A stretch of DNA of 64,000 bases. Origin: Pseudohongiella sp. GTDB lineage: Bacteria > Pseudomonadota > Gammaproteobacteria > Pseudomonadales > Pseudohongiellaceae. Of the stretch, positions 1 through 8,486 are shown in pieces. The position numbers and the translations under genes are program-made. Each line of letters begins with the position of its first letter. The first letter of the stretch is position 1. Where the stretch lies: contig JAUYSM010000027.1 of assembly GCA_030696315.1 (NCBI GenBank), positions 1 through 64,000 on the forward strand, written 5' to 3'. Under the pieces are notes generated by a model that was not told the origin of the DNA, did no database searches, and saw only the letters and a list, made by a program, of their open reading frames with translations.

Positions 1-242
1 TTCAGCCATGCCAGCGCCGCAGGCAGTGCGCCAATATCAAACTCTGCTGTAATGTCGGCGCGTTCACAGCCCTCCCTGACAACATCGCGGTCTGCTCTGT
101 CCCCCAGCACCAGACCCAGGGCTCCTAGAATAATGGATTTGCCAGCGCCGGTTTCGCCCGTAATAGCCGTCATTCCCGCTCTGAAACTAATATCCAGAGC
201 AGAGGCGATGGCGTAATTTTGTATGGACAAATTGATCAGCAT
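1..242 (-). CDS. recN: DNA repair protein RecN, amino-terminal part (cut by window edge)
   Basis: These are the first 80 codons of RecN, the SMC-like ATPase that works with RecA in double-strand break repair; the rest lies beyond the left edge. The frame opens with ATG at 240-242 on the reverse strand and reads MLINLSIQNYAI, the usual RecN start. A Walker A motif GETGAGKS lies at residues 29-36, followed by ILGALGLVLGDRA, which is typical of RecN rather than RecF or SbcC. It is divergent from grpE with 156 bp between the two start codons, a common arrangement in gammaproteobacteria. Only the start of the nucleotide-binding head is visible, so completeness cannot be judged. Confidence 0.93.
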   Translation of the reverse strand, partial: MLINLSIQNYAIASALDISFRAGMTAITGETGAGKSIILGALGLVLGDRADRDVVREGCERADITAEFDIGALPAALAWL

Positions 243-333
243 GGTTTTAGTACTATAGTTGCCACCGACAGCCTCAGCCCGGTGTTTTTTCATGCCGGGG
301 ATATCAGGTTTCCCGCATGTGGTTTTTTGAGGC

Positions 334-361
334 CTTGAATCATAACATGGTGTCCCCATAT
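334..361 (+). promoter_or_regulatory. Sigma-32 (heat-shock) promoter of grpE
   Basis: CTTGAAT at 334-340 and CCCCATAT at 354-361 are separated by 13 nt. This matches the sigma-32 consensus CTTGAAA-N11-16-CCCCATNT at all but one position. It lies 37 nt before the grpE start codon and points into it. No CIRCE element (TTAGCACTC-N9-GAGTGCTAA) is present, so control by RpoH rather than HrcA is the natural reading. Confidence 0.85.
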
Positions 362-398
362 TGAGCAGGTATCGGCCCACGCTGATAAGGACTGCGCG

Positions 399-1037
399 AT
401 GACGAATGACACTGATAAGACCAATGAACTTCATAAAGAGATTAACCCAATGAATGATCACACCGCCGGGCAGGCAGACGAGCAAAACAGGGATTCAGAT
501 TTAAACTTGGATCAGGATACTGACGGCGCTGAGATGACGCTGGATCAGGCCTTGCTCCGACTTTCTGAGGCAGAGGCGCTGATAGCCGGCCACCAGACCG
601 AGGTATTGCGATTGCATGCCGATGCGCAAAACATCAGACGTCGCGCTGAGCAGGATGTTGAGAAAGCACATAAATACGGTCAGGAGCGTTTGTTGTCAGA
701 GTTGCTGCCGGTTATTGACAACCTTGAGCGTGCGCTGCAAGCCTCGGGTGTTGAGGAAAATGAACTGCTGACCGCCCTCAAGCAGGGTGTCGAGCTGACT
801 CTCAAGAGTTTTGTGGATTGTCTTCGTAAATTTAATGTCGACGTGCTGGACCCTGTGGGCGAGCCGTTTGATCCGCTTTTCCATCAGGCAATCGGTATGG
901 TGGAGAGCAAAACAGCAGAGCCGGACAGTGTGCTGGCTGTGATGCAAAAGGGTTATAGCCTGAATGGCAGGGTACTGCGTCCGGCCATGGTAATGGTCGC
1001 ACGAGCGCCAACCGGCAGCATTGATATCAAGGCATGA
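399..1037 (+). CDS. grpE: Nucleotide exchange factor GrpE
   Basis: GrpE is the cytoplasmic co-chaperone that releases ADP from DnaK. The 212-residue product is close to the usual 190-210. The first 50 residues are acidic and low in complexity. A long helical segment follows (about 50-100, with EAEALIAGHQTEVLRLHADAQN), then the family hallmark NIRRRAEQDVEKAHKYG and the beta domain ending in NGRVLRPAMVMVA. The ATG at 399 has AAGGA at 387-391 with 7-nt spacing, which supports this start over the in-frame ATG at 450. It lies just downstream of a heat-shock promoter and is followed after 151 bp by dnaK, which appears to have its own promoter. Confidence 0.96.
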   Translation: MTNDTDKTNELHKEINPMNDHTAGQADEQNRDSDLNLDQDTDGAEMTLDQALLRLSEAEALIAGHQTEVLRLHADAQNIRRRAEQDVEKAHKYGQERLLSELLPVIDNLERALQASGVEENELLTALKQGVELTLKSFVDCLRKFNVDVLDPVGEPFDPLFHQAIGMVESKTAEPDSVLAVMQKGYSLNGRVLRPAMVMVARAPTGSIDIKA

Positions 1038-1062
1038 GCGGACATTGAAATTTTATGTCCGC
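1038..1062 (+). repeat. Perfect stem-loop directly after grpE stop
   Basis: GCGGACAT (1038-1045) and ATGTCCGC (1055-1062) form a perfect 8-bp stem with a 9-nt loop, starting one base after the grpE stop codon. No T-run follows, so it is not a canonical intrinsic terminator. It could stabilise the grpE transcript end or slow read-through into dnaK. Confidence 0.6.
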
Positions 1063-1063
1063 C

Positions 1064-1092
1064 CTTGAAATTGTGAGGCTCAAGCCAAATAT
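1064..1092 (+). promoter_or_regulatory. Probable sigma-32 promoter of dnaK
   Basis: CTTGAAA at 1064-1070 is a perfect sigma-32 -35 element. CCAAATAT at 1085-1092 lies 14 nt downstream and matches CCCCATNT at six of eight positions. The pair is about 100 nt before dnaK. A perfect inverted repeat (1074-1101) overlaps the -10 element. The -35 match is strong and the -10 match weaker. Confidence 0.6.
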
Positions 1093-1101
1093 AGAGCCTC
1101 A
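1074..1101. repeat. Inverted repeat overlapping the dnaK promoter
   Basis: TGAGGCTC (1074-1081) and GAGCCTCA (1094-1101) are a perfect 8-bp inverted repeat with a 12-nt spacer that contains most of the proposed -10 element. It does not resemble CIRCE. It could be an operator, or a hairpin in read-through RNA coming from grpE. A T-run occurs only about 17 nt further on, so simple termination is unlikely. Confidence 0.5.
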
Positions 1102-1188
1102 ACATCGATACAAATCTGTTTTTTTAATTAATTGAATACGTATCCCCGGCCGCTAGCGGTTTTGGGTGACATCACTGGAGATGAATTT

Positions 1189-3120
1189 ATGGGCAAGATT
1201 ATCGGAATAGACTTGGGTACCACCAACTCCTGTGTGGCGATTATGGAAGGTGGCAAGGCCAAAGTGCTTGAAAACGCTGAGGGCGATCGCACCACCCCGT
1301 CGATCATCGCCTACACCAAAGATGGTGAAACCCTGGTAGGCCAGCCGGCCAAACGTCAGTCGGTGACTAATCCGAAGAACACACTGTTTGCGATCAAGCG
1401 TCTGATCGGTCGTCAGTTCAAAGACGACGTTGTACAGAAAGACATCAAAATGGTGCCGTACGAAATTTCCAAGGCTGACAATGGTGATGCCTGGGTGCGC
1501 GTGAACGGCGAAAACATGTCGCCTCCGCAGATTTCTGCACAAGTTTTGAAAAAGATGAAAAAGACGGCTGAAGACTACCTCGGCGAGCCAGTTACCGAAG
1601 CGGTAGTGACAGTGCCTGCTTACTTTAATGATGCGCAGCGTCAGGCAACCAAAGATGCTGGCCGCATTGCAGGCCTGGAAGTCAAACGTATCATCAACGA
1701 GCCAACAGCGGCGGCGCTGGCGTATGGTATGGACAAAAAGGGCGGCGACAGCACCATTGCTGTGTACGACCTGGGTGGTGGTACTTTTGATATCTCCATC
1801 ATCGAAATTGCTGAGACTGACGGCGAACACACCTTTGAAGTGCTGTCTACCAACGGGGACACTTTCCTCGGTGGTGAAGACTTTGACCTGCGTCTGATTG
1901 ATTACCTGGCAGATGAATTCAAAAAAGAAACCGGTCTGGATCTGCGTAATGATGCACTGGCGCTGCAGCGTTTGAAAGAAGCGGCTGAAAAAGCCAAGAT
2001 CGAGTTGTCTTCTGCGCAGCAGACTGAAATCAACCTGCCTTACGTGACGGCGGATGCATCAGGTCCAAAACATCTTGTGCAGAAATTGACCCGCGCCAAG
2101 TTCGAATCACTGGTTGAAGAACTGGTTGAGCGCACCATGGCACCCCTGCGCATGGCGTTAAAGGATGCCAACCTGGATGTCAGCAAAATTGACGACGTGA
2201 TTCTGGTCGGTGGTCAGACGCGTATGCCGATGGTTCAGAAAAAAGTAGCTGAATTCTTTGGCAAGGAAGCGCGTCGTGACGTGAACCCTGACGAAGCAGT
2301 AGCACTGGGTGCCGCGATTCAGGCGGCGGTTCTGTCGGGCGAAGTGAATGACGTACTGCTGCTGGACGTAACGCCTCTGTCTCTGGGTATCGAAACCCTG
2401 GGTGGTGTCACCAGCGTGCTGATCGAAAAGAACACGACTATCCCGACCAAAAAGACACAGGTGTTCTCAACGGCGGATGACAACCAGACCGCTGTGACCA
2501 TCCATGTGGTGCAGGGTGAGCGTAAACAGGCTAACCAGAACAAGTCTCTGGGACGGTTTGACCTGAGCGACATTCCTCCTTCTCCTCGTGGCATGCCGCA
2601 AATTGAAGTGGCTTTTGACCTGGATGCCAACGGTATTCTGAATGTGTCCGCTAAAGACAAGGCCACGGGCAAGCAGCAGTCCATTGTGATCAAAGCGTCC
2701 AGCGGTCTGTCGGATGAAGAAATTGAGCGCATGATCAAGGATGCAGAAGCCAATGCGGCTGAAGACAAAAAGTTCGAGCAGCTGGTGACCGCGCGTAATA
2801 CGGCCGATGGTCTGATCCACGCGACTCGTAAAACACTGGCTGATGCTGGCGACAAGGTGGATGATGCCGAGAAAGCCAAAATCGAAGGCGCCATCACTGC
2901 GCTGGAAGATGCCATGAAAGCTGGTGAGATCACACAGATCGAGCAGCGCACCAAAGAACTGACGGAAGCGTCTTCTGGGCTGGCCCAGAAAATGTATGCC
3001 GAGCAGCAAGGTGCAGGTGCGGGTGCCGCCGGCAGTGCAGGCGCAGCGGGTAACAACGCAGAGAGCGGCGCAGACGATGCCGTTGATGCTGAGTTTGAAG
3101 AAGTGAAAGACGATAAATAA
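1189..3120 (+). CDS. dnaK: Chaperone protein DnaK (Hsp70)
   Basis: DnaK is the ATP-driven cytoplasmic Hsp70 that binds exposed hydrophobic peptide segments. The 643-residue length is standard. Hsp70 signatures are all present: [10 protein letters not shown] near the start, [11 protein letters not shown] about a third of the way in, and [12 protein letters not shown] further on. The carboxyl end is glycine/alanine-rich and ends in the acidic EEVKDDK tail. The start is ATG 1189, which has GGAG at 1177-1180 and gives the canonical [12 protein letters not shown]; the reading frame is open upstream but that extension is not Hsp70-like. dnaJ follows after 16 nt and is probably co-transcribed. Confidence 0.98.
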   Translation: MGKIIGIDLGTTNSCVAIMEGGKAKVLENAEGDRTTPSIIAYTKDGETLVGQPAKRQSVTNPKNTLFAIKRLIGRQFKDDVVQKDIKMVPYEISKADNGDAWVRVNGENMSPPQISAQVLKKMKKTAEDYLGEPVTEAVVTVPAYFNDAQRQATKDAGRIAGLEVKRIINEPTAAALAYGMDKKGGDSTIAVYDLGGGTFDISIIEIAETDGEHTFEVLSTNGDTFLGGEDFDLRLIDYLADEFKKETGLDLRNDALALQRLKEAAEKAKIELSSAQQTEINLPYVTADASGPKHLVQKLTRAKFESLVEELVERTMAPLRMALKDANLDVSKIDDVILVGGQTRMPMVQKKVAEFFGKEARRDVNPDEAVALGAAIQAAVLSGEVNDVLLLDVTPLSLGIETLGGVTSVLIEKNTTIPTKKTQVFSTADDNQTAVTIHVVQGERKQANQNKSLGRFDLSDIPPSPRGMPQIEVAFDLDANGILNVSAKDKATGKQQSIVIKASSGLSDEEIERMIKDAEANAAEDKKFEQLVTARNTADGLIHATRKTLADAGDKVDDAEKAKIEGAITALEDAMKAGEITQIEQRTKELTEASSGLAQKMYAEQQGAGAGAAGSAGAAGNNAESGADDAVDAEFEEVKDDK

Positions 3121-3136
3121 GCCTGGCTGAAGGACT

Positions 3137-4270
3137 ATGTCGAAAAGAGACTACTATGAAGTGCTGGGCGTTCCCCGCGACGCGACGGAAGCCGATTTAA
3201 AAAAGGCTTACCGTCGTGTTGCCATGAAACATCACCCGGATCGTAATCCGGACAACAAGGAATCCGAGGAGCTTTTTAAAGAAGCTAACGAGGCGTTCGA
3301 AGTATTGTCCAACCCGGAGAAAAAGGCTCGCTATGACCAGTTTGGTCATGCCGGTGTCAATCAGCAGGGTGGCGGTGGCGCCGGAGCGGGTGATTTCGGG
3401 GATATCTTCAGTGATATTTTTGGCGACATCTTTGGTGGTGCTGGCGGTGGCAGAGCAGGTGGCGGGCGTGCCGGTGTGCGCAAAGGCGCTGACTTGCGTT
3501 ACAACCTCGAACTTGATCTGGAAGATGCCGTTAAAGGCACTACCGTCAAGATTCGTATTCCAACGGCAGTGACCTGCAGCACCTGCGATGGCAGTGGCGC
3601 CAAAAAAGGGTCTGCCCCCGTGGATTGTTCAAGCTGTAACGGCGTTGGCCAGGTCAGAATGCAGCAGGGTTTCTTCTCTGTGCAGCAGACCTGCCCGCGC
3701 TGTCATGGCAGCGGCAAACAGATCAAAGATCCGTGCAACACCTGCCATGGTCGTGGTCAGGTGGAAGAGCAGAAAACCCTGTCGGTTAAAGTGCCGGCTG
3801 GAGTCGATGAAGGCGACCGAATACGGCTGACCGGCGAAGGGCAGGCCGGCACCAATGGCGGCCCGCCGGGCGACTTGTACGTGCAGGTTCACATGCGTGA
3901 GCACAAGCTGTTTGTCCGTGACGGCCGTGATTTGCACTGCGAAATTCCGATCAGTTTTGTGGATGCGGCCTTAGGCGGTGAATTGGAAGTGCCAACGCTG
4001 GACGGTCGCGTCAAGTTGAAGATCCCTGCAGAAACTCAGACCGGTAAACTGTTCAGGTTGCGTGGCAAAGGTGTGACTTCGGTGCGCGGTGGCGGCGCTG
4101 GCGACTTGTTGTGTCGTGTAGTCGTTGAAACACCGGTGCAATTGACGCGTCGTCAGAAGGAACTGCTGCAGGAATTCCAGACCATTGGCGAATCAGAGGG
4201 TTCACAATCACCCAAAAAGACCAGCTGGTTTGATGGCGTGAAGAAGTTTGTGGATGATTTGAGAGCCTAA
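3137..4270 (+). CDS. dnaJ: Chaperone protein DnaJ (Hsp40)
   Basis: DnaJ delivers unfolded clients to DnaK and stimulates its ATPase. The 377-residue product has the full type I layout. The J domain spans residues 5-70 with the catalytic HPD at 33-35. A Gly-rich linker follows (about 74-112). Then come four zinc-binding CxxCxGxG-type repeats ([32 protein letters not shown]) and the two carboxyl substrate-binding domains. GAAGGA lies just before the ATG. It is 16 nt from dnaK and the block is closed by a strong terminator at 4332-4368. Confidence 0.98.
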   Translation: MSKRDYYEVLGVPRDATEADLKKAYRRVAMKHHPDRNPDNKESEELFKEANEAFEVLSNPEKKARYDQFGHAGVNQQGGGGAGAGDFGDIFSDIFGDIFGGAGGGRAGGGRAGVRKGADLRYNLELDLEDAVKGTTVKIRIPTAVTCSTCDGSGAKKGSAPVDCSSCNGVGQVRMQQGFFSVQQTCPRCHGSGKQIKDPCNTCHGRGQVEEQKTLSVKVPAGVDEGDRIRLTGEGQAGTNGGPPGDLYVQVHMREHKLFVRDGRDLHCEIPISFVDAALGGELEVPTLDGRVKLKIPAETQTGKLFRLRGKGVTSVRGGGAGDLLCRVVVETPVQLTRRQKELLQEFQTIGESEGSQSPKKTSWFDGVKKFVDDLRA

Positions 4271-4280
4271 ACAACGGGGT

Positions 4281-4299
4281 GGCTGTGATAGTCACAGCC
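4281..4299 (+). repeat. Stem-loop after dnaJ
   Basis: GGCTGTGA (4281-4288) and TCACAGCC (4292-4299) form a perfect 8-bp stem with a 3-nt loop, 10 nt after the dnaJ stop. No T-run follows directly. It may protect the 3' end of the dnaJ message or act together with the strong terminator 30 nt downstream. Confidence 0.5.
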
Positions 4300-4331
4300 A
4301 AAGCAGGTTTGTTTTTAGATCTACGCGACGC

Positions 4332-4368
4332 AAAAAGAAGGGGGGCAATTTGCCCCCCTTCTTTTTTT
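4332..4368. terminator. Strong bidirectional intrinsic terminator
   Basis: The arms 4332-4348 (AAAAAGAAGGGGGGCAA) and 4350-4366 are exact reverse complements around a central T at 4349. The core is a G6/C6 stem, with A5 on one side and T7 on the other, so each strand has a GC stem followed by a U-run. It sits between the converging dnaJ and the exported-protein gene at 4387-5571 and can stop transcription from both sides. Confidence 0.92.
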
Positions 4369-4386
4369 ACGCCTTACCGGTTTCCG

Positions 4387-5571
4387 TTAAGACGGATTGA
4401 GCGGGGCTGCGGTGCTCTGGCACAGTACCATGTCCGCTACTAAATCAAGAGTCCCATCACCGGAGATTTCAAACACATACTCGTCTCCGAACGAGACGCC
4501 AGTCCACTGGGTAGTATAGGGCACGCCCACGCTGTAAGAACCCGCTGGACCAACATAGAAGTTGGCTGATCTTACTTCATAGCCCTCTTCCAGTGGCGCC
4601 AAATACAAGCTCAATGTTGTGCTGAATAGAGCATCTCTATTTATTTCCAGGAATCCCAACAAGAGCCCGTCAGTATTTTCAAGCAATAATGCCGACGATG
4701 CCTGAGCCCCCACTGCTTCCAGTGGTGGTGTAAACGCATAACATCCTGCCGGCAGCGGTGGTGGCGGCGGTGGTGGCGGCGGCGGTGGCGGCGGCGGTGG
4801 CGGTGGCGGAGGCGGCGGTGGCGGCGGAGGCGGCGGTGCGCAATCAGGCGTCACGCCAAAATAGGTAGCCCAATTGCCTTTATTGGTAAAACGAGTTTCA
4901 CCAGCCCAAGCGGACTCAGTCTTGCCACCCTTTTTAACGACGCCGTGAGCGGCGACCAACAAGTTGCTGCTGCATACCGTGTCAATATTAATGTTCAGTG
5001 ATGACAGCGGTGCGCTAAAAGTGAACTGTTGTACGCCAGTCGGTTGGCCTTTCAAGGGGAACTGACCGGGGATCGGGTTGCCGCTGCCAGTGCGAGGAGC
5101 GCTGGACAATGAAGACCCAATCCAAGCGTGCGCCTCATGCAGGGTCCAGCCGTTTTGCATGACGTAATCAACGTAGGCGATGCCGTTGTTGATGGTCAGA
5201 CAAACGCTGCCCGCCACGGTGTGCTGACCGGCGTAATAGATCGCGCAGTTCTCGGCGCTGACAGGAGGTAACGGATTGGAGCCTGAATCGTCGCTCTTAC
5301 CTGACTTGTCACTCTTACCTGACTTGTCGCTCTTACCTGACTTGTCACTCTTACCTGACTTATCACTCTTGCCTGACTTATCACTCTTGCCTGACTTGTC
5401 ACTTTTGCCTGACTTTGAATCTTTGGTGGAGTTTTTGCTCGCACTGGAGGTATGGCTGCTTGAAGCGCTGCTGCCCTTGCTCTTGCTGCTGGAAGCCATG
5501 ACGTCCACGCTTGCCAGCGTCAACGTCAGGACTGCCGCAGTAATCGCGACGGCTGAAAAAATCTTTTTCAT
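4387..5571 (-). CDS. Secreted low-complexity protein with KSGKSD repeats and a 27-proline run
   Basis: I do not recognise a named function. The 394-residue protein has a signal peptide (about 1-26, ending VDVMA). A Ser/Thr-rich stretch is followed by about seven KSGKSD hexapeptides (residues 51-98). Next comes a globular domain (about 105-240) with the pattern YAGQ, VAGSVCL, GWTLHEAHAWIG and GNPIPGQFP, seen in families of secreted bacterial proteins of unknown role. After that is a run of 27 consecutive prolines (246-272), then a second domain of about 120 residues starting PAGCYAFTPPLEAVG. Start is ATG at 5571 with GGGAG upstream. Translation of the Pro run should depend on EF-P. A surface spacer or adhesive role is plausible but unproven. 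Confidence 0.75.
   Translation of the reverse strand: MKKIFSAVAITAAVLTLTLASVDVMASSSKSKGSSASSSHTSSASKNSTKDSKSGKSDKSGKSDKSGKSDKSGKSDKSGKSDKSGKSDKSGKSDDSGSNPLPPVSAENCAIYYAGQHTVAGSVCLTINNGIAYVDYVMQNGWTLHEAHAWIGSSLSSAPRTGSGNPIPGQFPLKGQPTGVQQFTFSAPLSSLNINIDTVCSSNLLVAAHGVVKKGGKTESAWAGETRFTNKGNWATYFGVTPDCAPPPPPPPPPPPPPPPPPPPPPPPPPPPLPAGCYAFTPPLEAVGAQASSALLLENTDGLLLGFLEINRDALFSTTLSLYLAPLEEGYEVRSANFYVGPAGSYSVGVPYTTQWTGVSFGDEYVFEISGDGTLDLVADMVLCQSTAAPLNPS
4756..4836 (-). repeat. Polyproline codon tract (27 x CCN)
   Basis: Twenty-seven consecutive proline codons, written on the + strand as CGG, TGG and AGG triplets, lie inside the secreted protein gene. The mixed codon use argues for selection on the amino-acid run rather than a pure microsatellite, though length change by slippage is still possible. 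Confidence 0.9.
5278..5421 (-). repeat. 18-bp tandem repeats encoding KSGKSD
   Basis: The unit cttacctgacttgtcact and close variants recurs every 18 bp, with copies starting at 5296, 5314, 5332, 5350, 5368, 5386 and 5404 and a degenerate copy at 5278. Variants differ at one to three positions. The period is six codons, so copy-number change would keep the reading frame. It lies inside the gene at 4387-5571. Confidence 0.9.
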
Positions 5572-5843
5572 TGTGTTGTACTCCCATTAGCTCCAGTAGG
5601 GGCTAGTGAATTAATCTCCCACGCAGACGTGGTTCTTAAGATAATGGTAATGCAAAACGATCGAACCTGTTTACGCCTTCAATTGTACCCCTCTTGATTT
5701 GAGAGTACAGGATCAATCCGGGTAAAAAGCGGGAAGTTTTGACTTGACCAAGGGTAATTTTCCCTATTTCTGAAGCTGTTCAAATCTATCGACGCTGGCA
5801 ATCGTGCTGAGTTATGCTTCGGGGATTGTGACAACCTGAGTTT

Positions 5844-7547
5844 ATGACAACCATGAAACCCGATAGTTCTGTTGACAACCGTCTTTTGAGCGCCGCTGGC
5901 CGCCAACTTATTGTCTTCACTGTTATCGCGCTGCTCGCTGTTGCTGCACTGATGTTTGCTTTGAACTGGCTGGCGGGCTTGACCAGCAGCACGGCTGGCG
6001 GCTCGCGCACTGCAGTGGACCTTGAAGCGAATACGATTACCACCTACCTGCGCGATGAACCTCCCCAAATGAACAGCATGATCGCCACGGATGCGGTCAG
6101 TGGCATGATCTTGAATCATGTCATGGAAGGTTTGCTGCGGTATGACCAGCTGGGCAATCTGGAGGGTGGGGTTGCCGAGCGTTGGGAGCAGAACGGTAGC
6201 GAAATTACCTTCTTTTTGCGGGAAGACTCGCGCTGGAGTGATGGCCAGCCTGTCACCGCCCATGATTTTGTGTTTGCCTGGCGCAATGCGGTATCCCCTG
6301 CCATAGGCTCTCAATACGCTTTTATCCTTTACCCCATTCTGAACGCCGAAAAGATCAACAATGGCGAATTGCCGCTGGAGTCGCTGGGCGTGCGCGCCGC
6401 GGATGACCGCACGTTGGTAGTAACGCTGGAAACACCGATTGCCTACTTTGATCGAATGGTCGCGTTTGTGACGTTCCTGCCAGCGCGCGAAGATTTTTAT
6501 AATGCCACCAACGGTCGTTACGGGGCGGATGCAGATGAGATGCTCTATAACGGGCCGTACGTGATGACCAGCTGGGTGCACGGCTCCAGTTTGCGCCTTG
6601 AACGCAACCCCTATTACTGGGATGACAATCGAGGTCGCATTGAAGTCATCAATTTTGCGCACATGACCTCTGACCCGAATACCCTGCTAAACCTGTTTAA
6701 AGATAATCAGATTGTGATGGCCGACCTGGGGTCCACCATGCTGGAAGAGGCCATGCTGCAAGGCTGGCAGATTCAAAGCTTCCAGGAAGGTACGGTGTTT
6801 TTTATCGAGTTCAACCACCGGGATGAGCGCCTGACCCGAAACCTCAATTTACGTAAGGCGTTTTATCTGGCCCAGGATTCTGGCGAGCTGGTGAATCGTG
6901 TGATCAAGCTGCCGGGATATCTGCCCGGCGAAAGCCTGTTTCCGGGTTGGTTGCGCGGCGTTGAAGATTCTCTGCGCGATGAATATCCCGCACCGATCTA
7001 CAACCGCAACATTGCGCTGGCTCGTGAACATCTGCAAATGGCCCTTGATGAACTGGGTCTCGATCAGCTGCCGCAAATGACACTATTAACAGGCGATACC
7101 CCGACCGCCCGCATGCAGGCCGAGTACTATCAGGAAGTCTTCAAACGTAATCTGGGTATTGATGTCATTATTGATGCGCAAATTTTCCGCCAGCGCCTCG
7201 AAAAAATGACCTCCGGCGAATTTGACATGGTGATGGCAGGTTGGGGGCCGGACTATGACGACCCGCTGACCTTTGCAGACCTGTTCTCATCCTGGAATCT
7301 CAATAACCGCGGACGTTACGCCAGTGACGCTCTGGATGCACAGGTGCGTATTGCGCAAAGTTCACTTGATACCGTTGAGCGTATGAATGCGTTTGGGGAG
7401 ATTCAACGCCTGTTATATGAAGACGTGGTCATCATCCCCAACTACGAGCGTGGTTACGTGTACGTGACAGACCCTCGCCTGCGTGGATTGATCCGGCGGG
7501 TCATCGGCGCTGAAATTGATTTCACTTACGCATGGATTGAGGAATAA
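5844..7547 (+). CDS. Peptide ABC transporter substrate-binding protein (OppA/DppA type), membrane-anchored
   Basis: This is a solute-binding protein of the SBP_bac_5 family, which captures oligopeptides in the periplasm for an Opp/Dpp-type importer. The 567-residue product has the family motif DSRWSDGQPVTAHDFVFAWR (about 128-147) and the late segment SGEFDMVMAGWGPDYDDP. The amino end has a single hydrophobic helix (about 22-44) and no lipobox cysteine, so it looks tethered by an uncleaved or unusual signal anchor. The shine-dalgarno is weak before the ATG at 5844. It heads a five-gene set (A-B-C-D-F); the first permease starts 7 nt downstream. The peptide length preference cannot be read from the sequence. 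Confidence 0.88.
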   Translation: MTTMKPDSSVDNRLLSAAGRQLIVFTVIALLAVAALMFALNWLAGLTSSTAGGSRTAVDLEANTITTYLRDEPPQMNSMIATDAVSGMILNHVMEGLLRYDQLGNLEGGVAERWEQNGSEITFFLREDSRWSDGQPVTAHDFVFAWRNAVSPAIGSQYAFILYPILNAEKINNGELPLESLGVRAADDRTLVVTLETPIAYFDRMVAFVTFLPAREDFYNATNGRYGADADEMLYNGPYVMTSWVHGSSLRLERNPYYWDDNRGRIEVINFAHMTSDPNTLLNLFKDNQIVMADLGSTMLEEAMLQGWQIQSFQEGTVFFIEFNHRDERLTRNLNLRKAFYLAQDSGELVNRVIKLPGYLPGESLFPGWLRGVEDSLRDEYPAPIYNRNIALAREHLQMALDELGLDQLPQMTLLTGDTPTARMQAEYYQEVFKRNLGIDVIIDAQIFRQRLEKMTSGEFDMVMAGWGPDYDDPLTFADLFSSWNLNNRGRYASDALDAQVRIAQSSLDTVERMNAFGEIQRLLYEDVVIIPNYERGYVYVTDPRLRGLIRRVIGAEIDFTYAWIEE

Positions 7548-7553
7548 CACCGT

Positions 7554-8486
7554 ATGTGGAGCTATACCGTCAAACGCATTCTGCAAGGCATTGTCACCGT
7601 GTGGTTTATTGCAACCGCTACGTTTCTGGCAATGCACAACGTGCCTGGTGACCCCTTGTCCAGTGATCGGGCCACCAATGAAACCATCCGCGCCAATCTT
7701 GAGGCGCGTTATGGGCTGGATAAGCCCTTGCTTGAGCAATACTTTGTGTACATGGGCAACATGATGCGCGGGGACTTTGGCATTTCATTTACCCAGCAGA
7801 ATCGTGAAGTGAATGACATTATCCGGGAGCACTTCCCGGTTTCCGCCACGCTGGGTGTGCTGGCTGTGGTGTTTGCAGCGTTGGGTGGCATCCTGATGGG
7901 GGCGTTAACCGCGCTGTACCGCAACCGGTTGCCGGACTACATCATTATGTTCCTGGTCATCATGGGCATCTCCGTGCCAAGTTTTGTGTTTGCCGCGCTC
8001 GGTCAGCTGTCGCTGGTGAATCTGAATGCCATGATGGGGTTCTCGGTGCTGCCGGTGGCTGGCTGGGGAACGGTGTCGCACATGTTGCTACCCGCACTGG
8101 TGCTGGGGCTGGGTACCATGGCCTACCTGACACGATTGATGCGCTCCTCCATGCTGGAGGTTATCAGTTCTGATTACGTGCGCACCGCGCGTGCCAAAGG
8201 CGTCCCGCCTGCCCGGATCTTTACCCGTCACCAGCTTCGCAACGCAGTGATGCCTGTTATTACGGTGTTGGGTCCTGCCATTGCATCCATCACGACCGGT
8301 GGTTTTGTGGTGGAACTGGTGTTTGCGGTGCCTGGGTTAGGTCGCTACTTTGTGCAAGCGGTACAGCAACTGGATTACACCGTCATTATGGGTACCACCG
8401 TGTTTTACGGCGCATTTCTGGTCTTTATGGTGATCCTCGTGGATCTTGTCTACGGCTGGATTGACCCGCGGGTCAGGTTGAAGTGA
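7554..8486 (+). CDS. Peptide ABC transporter permease, OppB/DppB type
   Basis: Inner-membrane permease subunit of the first peptide importer. The 310 residues match the OppB/DppB length (about 306-340). It opens MWSYTVKRILQGIVTVWFIATATFLAMH, a typical first membrane segment, followed by the usual periplasmic segment with ARYGLDKPLLEQY. The EAA-loop that contacts the ATPases is at about 207-228 (DYVRTARAKGVPPARIF). It ends in LVYGWIDPRVRLK, the classic end for the family. The next gene starts with GTG overlapping this stop codon (GTGA at 8483-8486), so the two are translationally coupled. Confidence 0.92.
   Translation: MWSYTVKRILQGIVTVWFIATATFLAMHNVPGDPLSSDRATNETIRANLEARYGLDKPLLEQYFVYMGNMMRGDFGISFTQQNREVNDIIREHFPVSATLGVLAVVFAALGGILMGALTALYRNRLPDYIIMFLVIMGISVPSFVFAALGQLSLVNLNAMMGFSVLPVAGWGTVSHMLLPALVLGLGTMAYLTRLMRSSMLEVISSDYVRTARAKGVPPARIFTRHQLRNAVMPVITVLGPAIASITTGGFVVELVFAVPGLGRYFVQAVQQLDYTVIMGTTVFYGAFLVFMVILVDLVYGWIDPRVRLK

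Noticed and set aside
1038..1101. CIRCE element for HrcA control of grpE-dnaK
   Set aside because: The inverted repeats have other arms and spacing; a sigma-32-type promoter is present instead.
2319..3056. 245-residue open frame antisense to dnaK, and similar ones at 1153-1830 and 2467-3009
   Set aside because: They mirror the codon pattern of dnaK, have no ribosome site or family resemblance, and dnaK is unquestionable.
5278..5421. Tandem 18-bp units considered as a CRISPR array
   Set aside because: There are no spacers; the units are contiguous and in frame as KSGKSD codons.
5679..6662. 327-residue open frame on the reverse strand over the peptide-binding protein gene
   Set aside because: Composition is odd, no signal or domain is visible, and the + strand gene is a clear SBP_bac_5 member.
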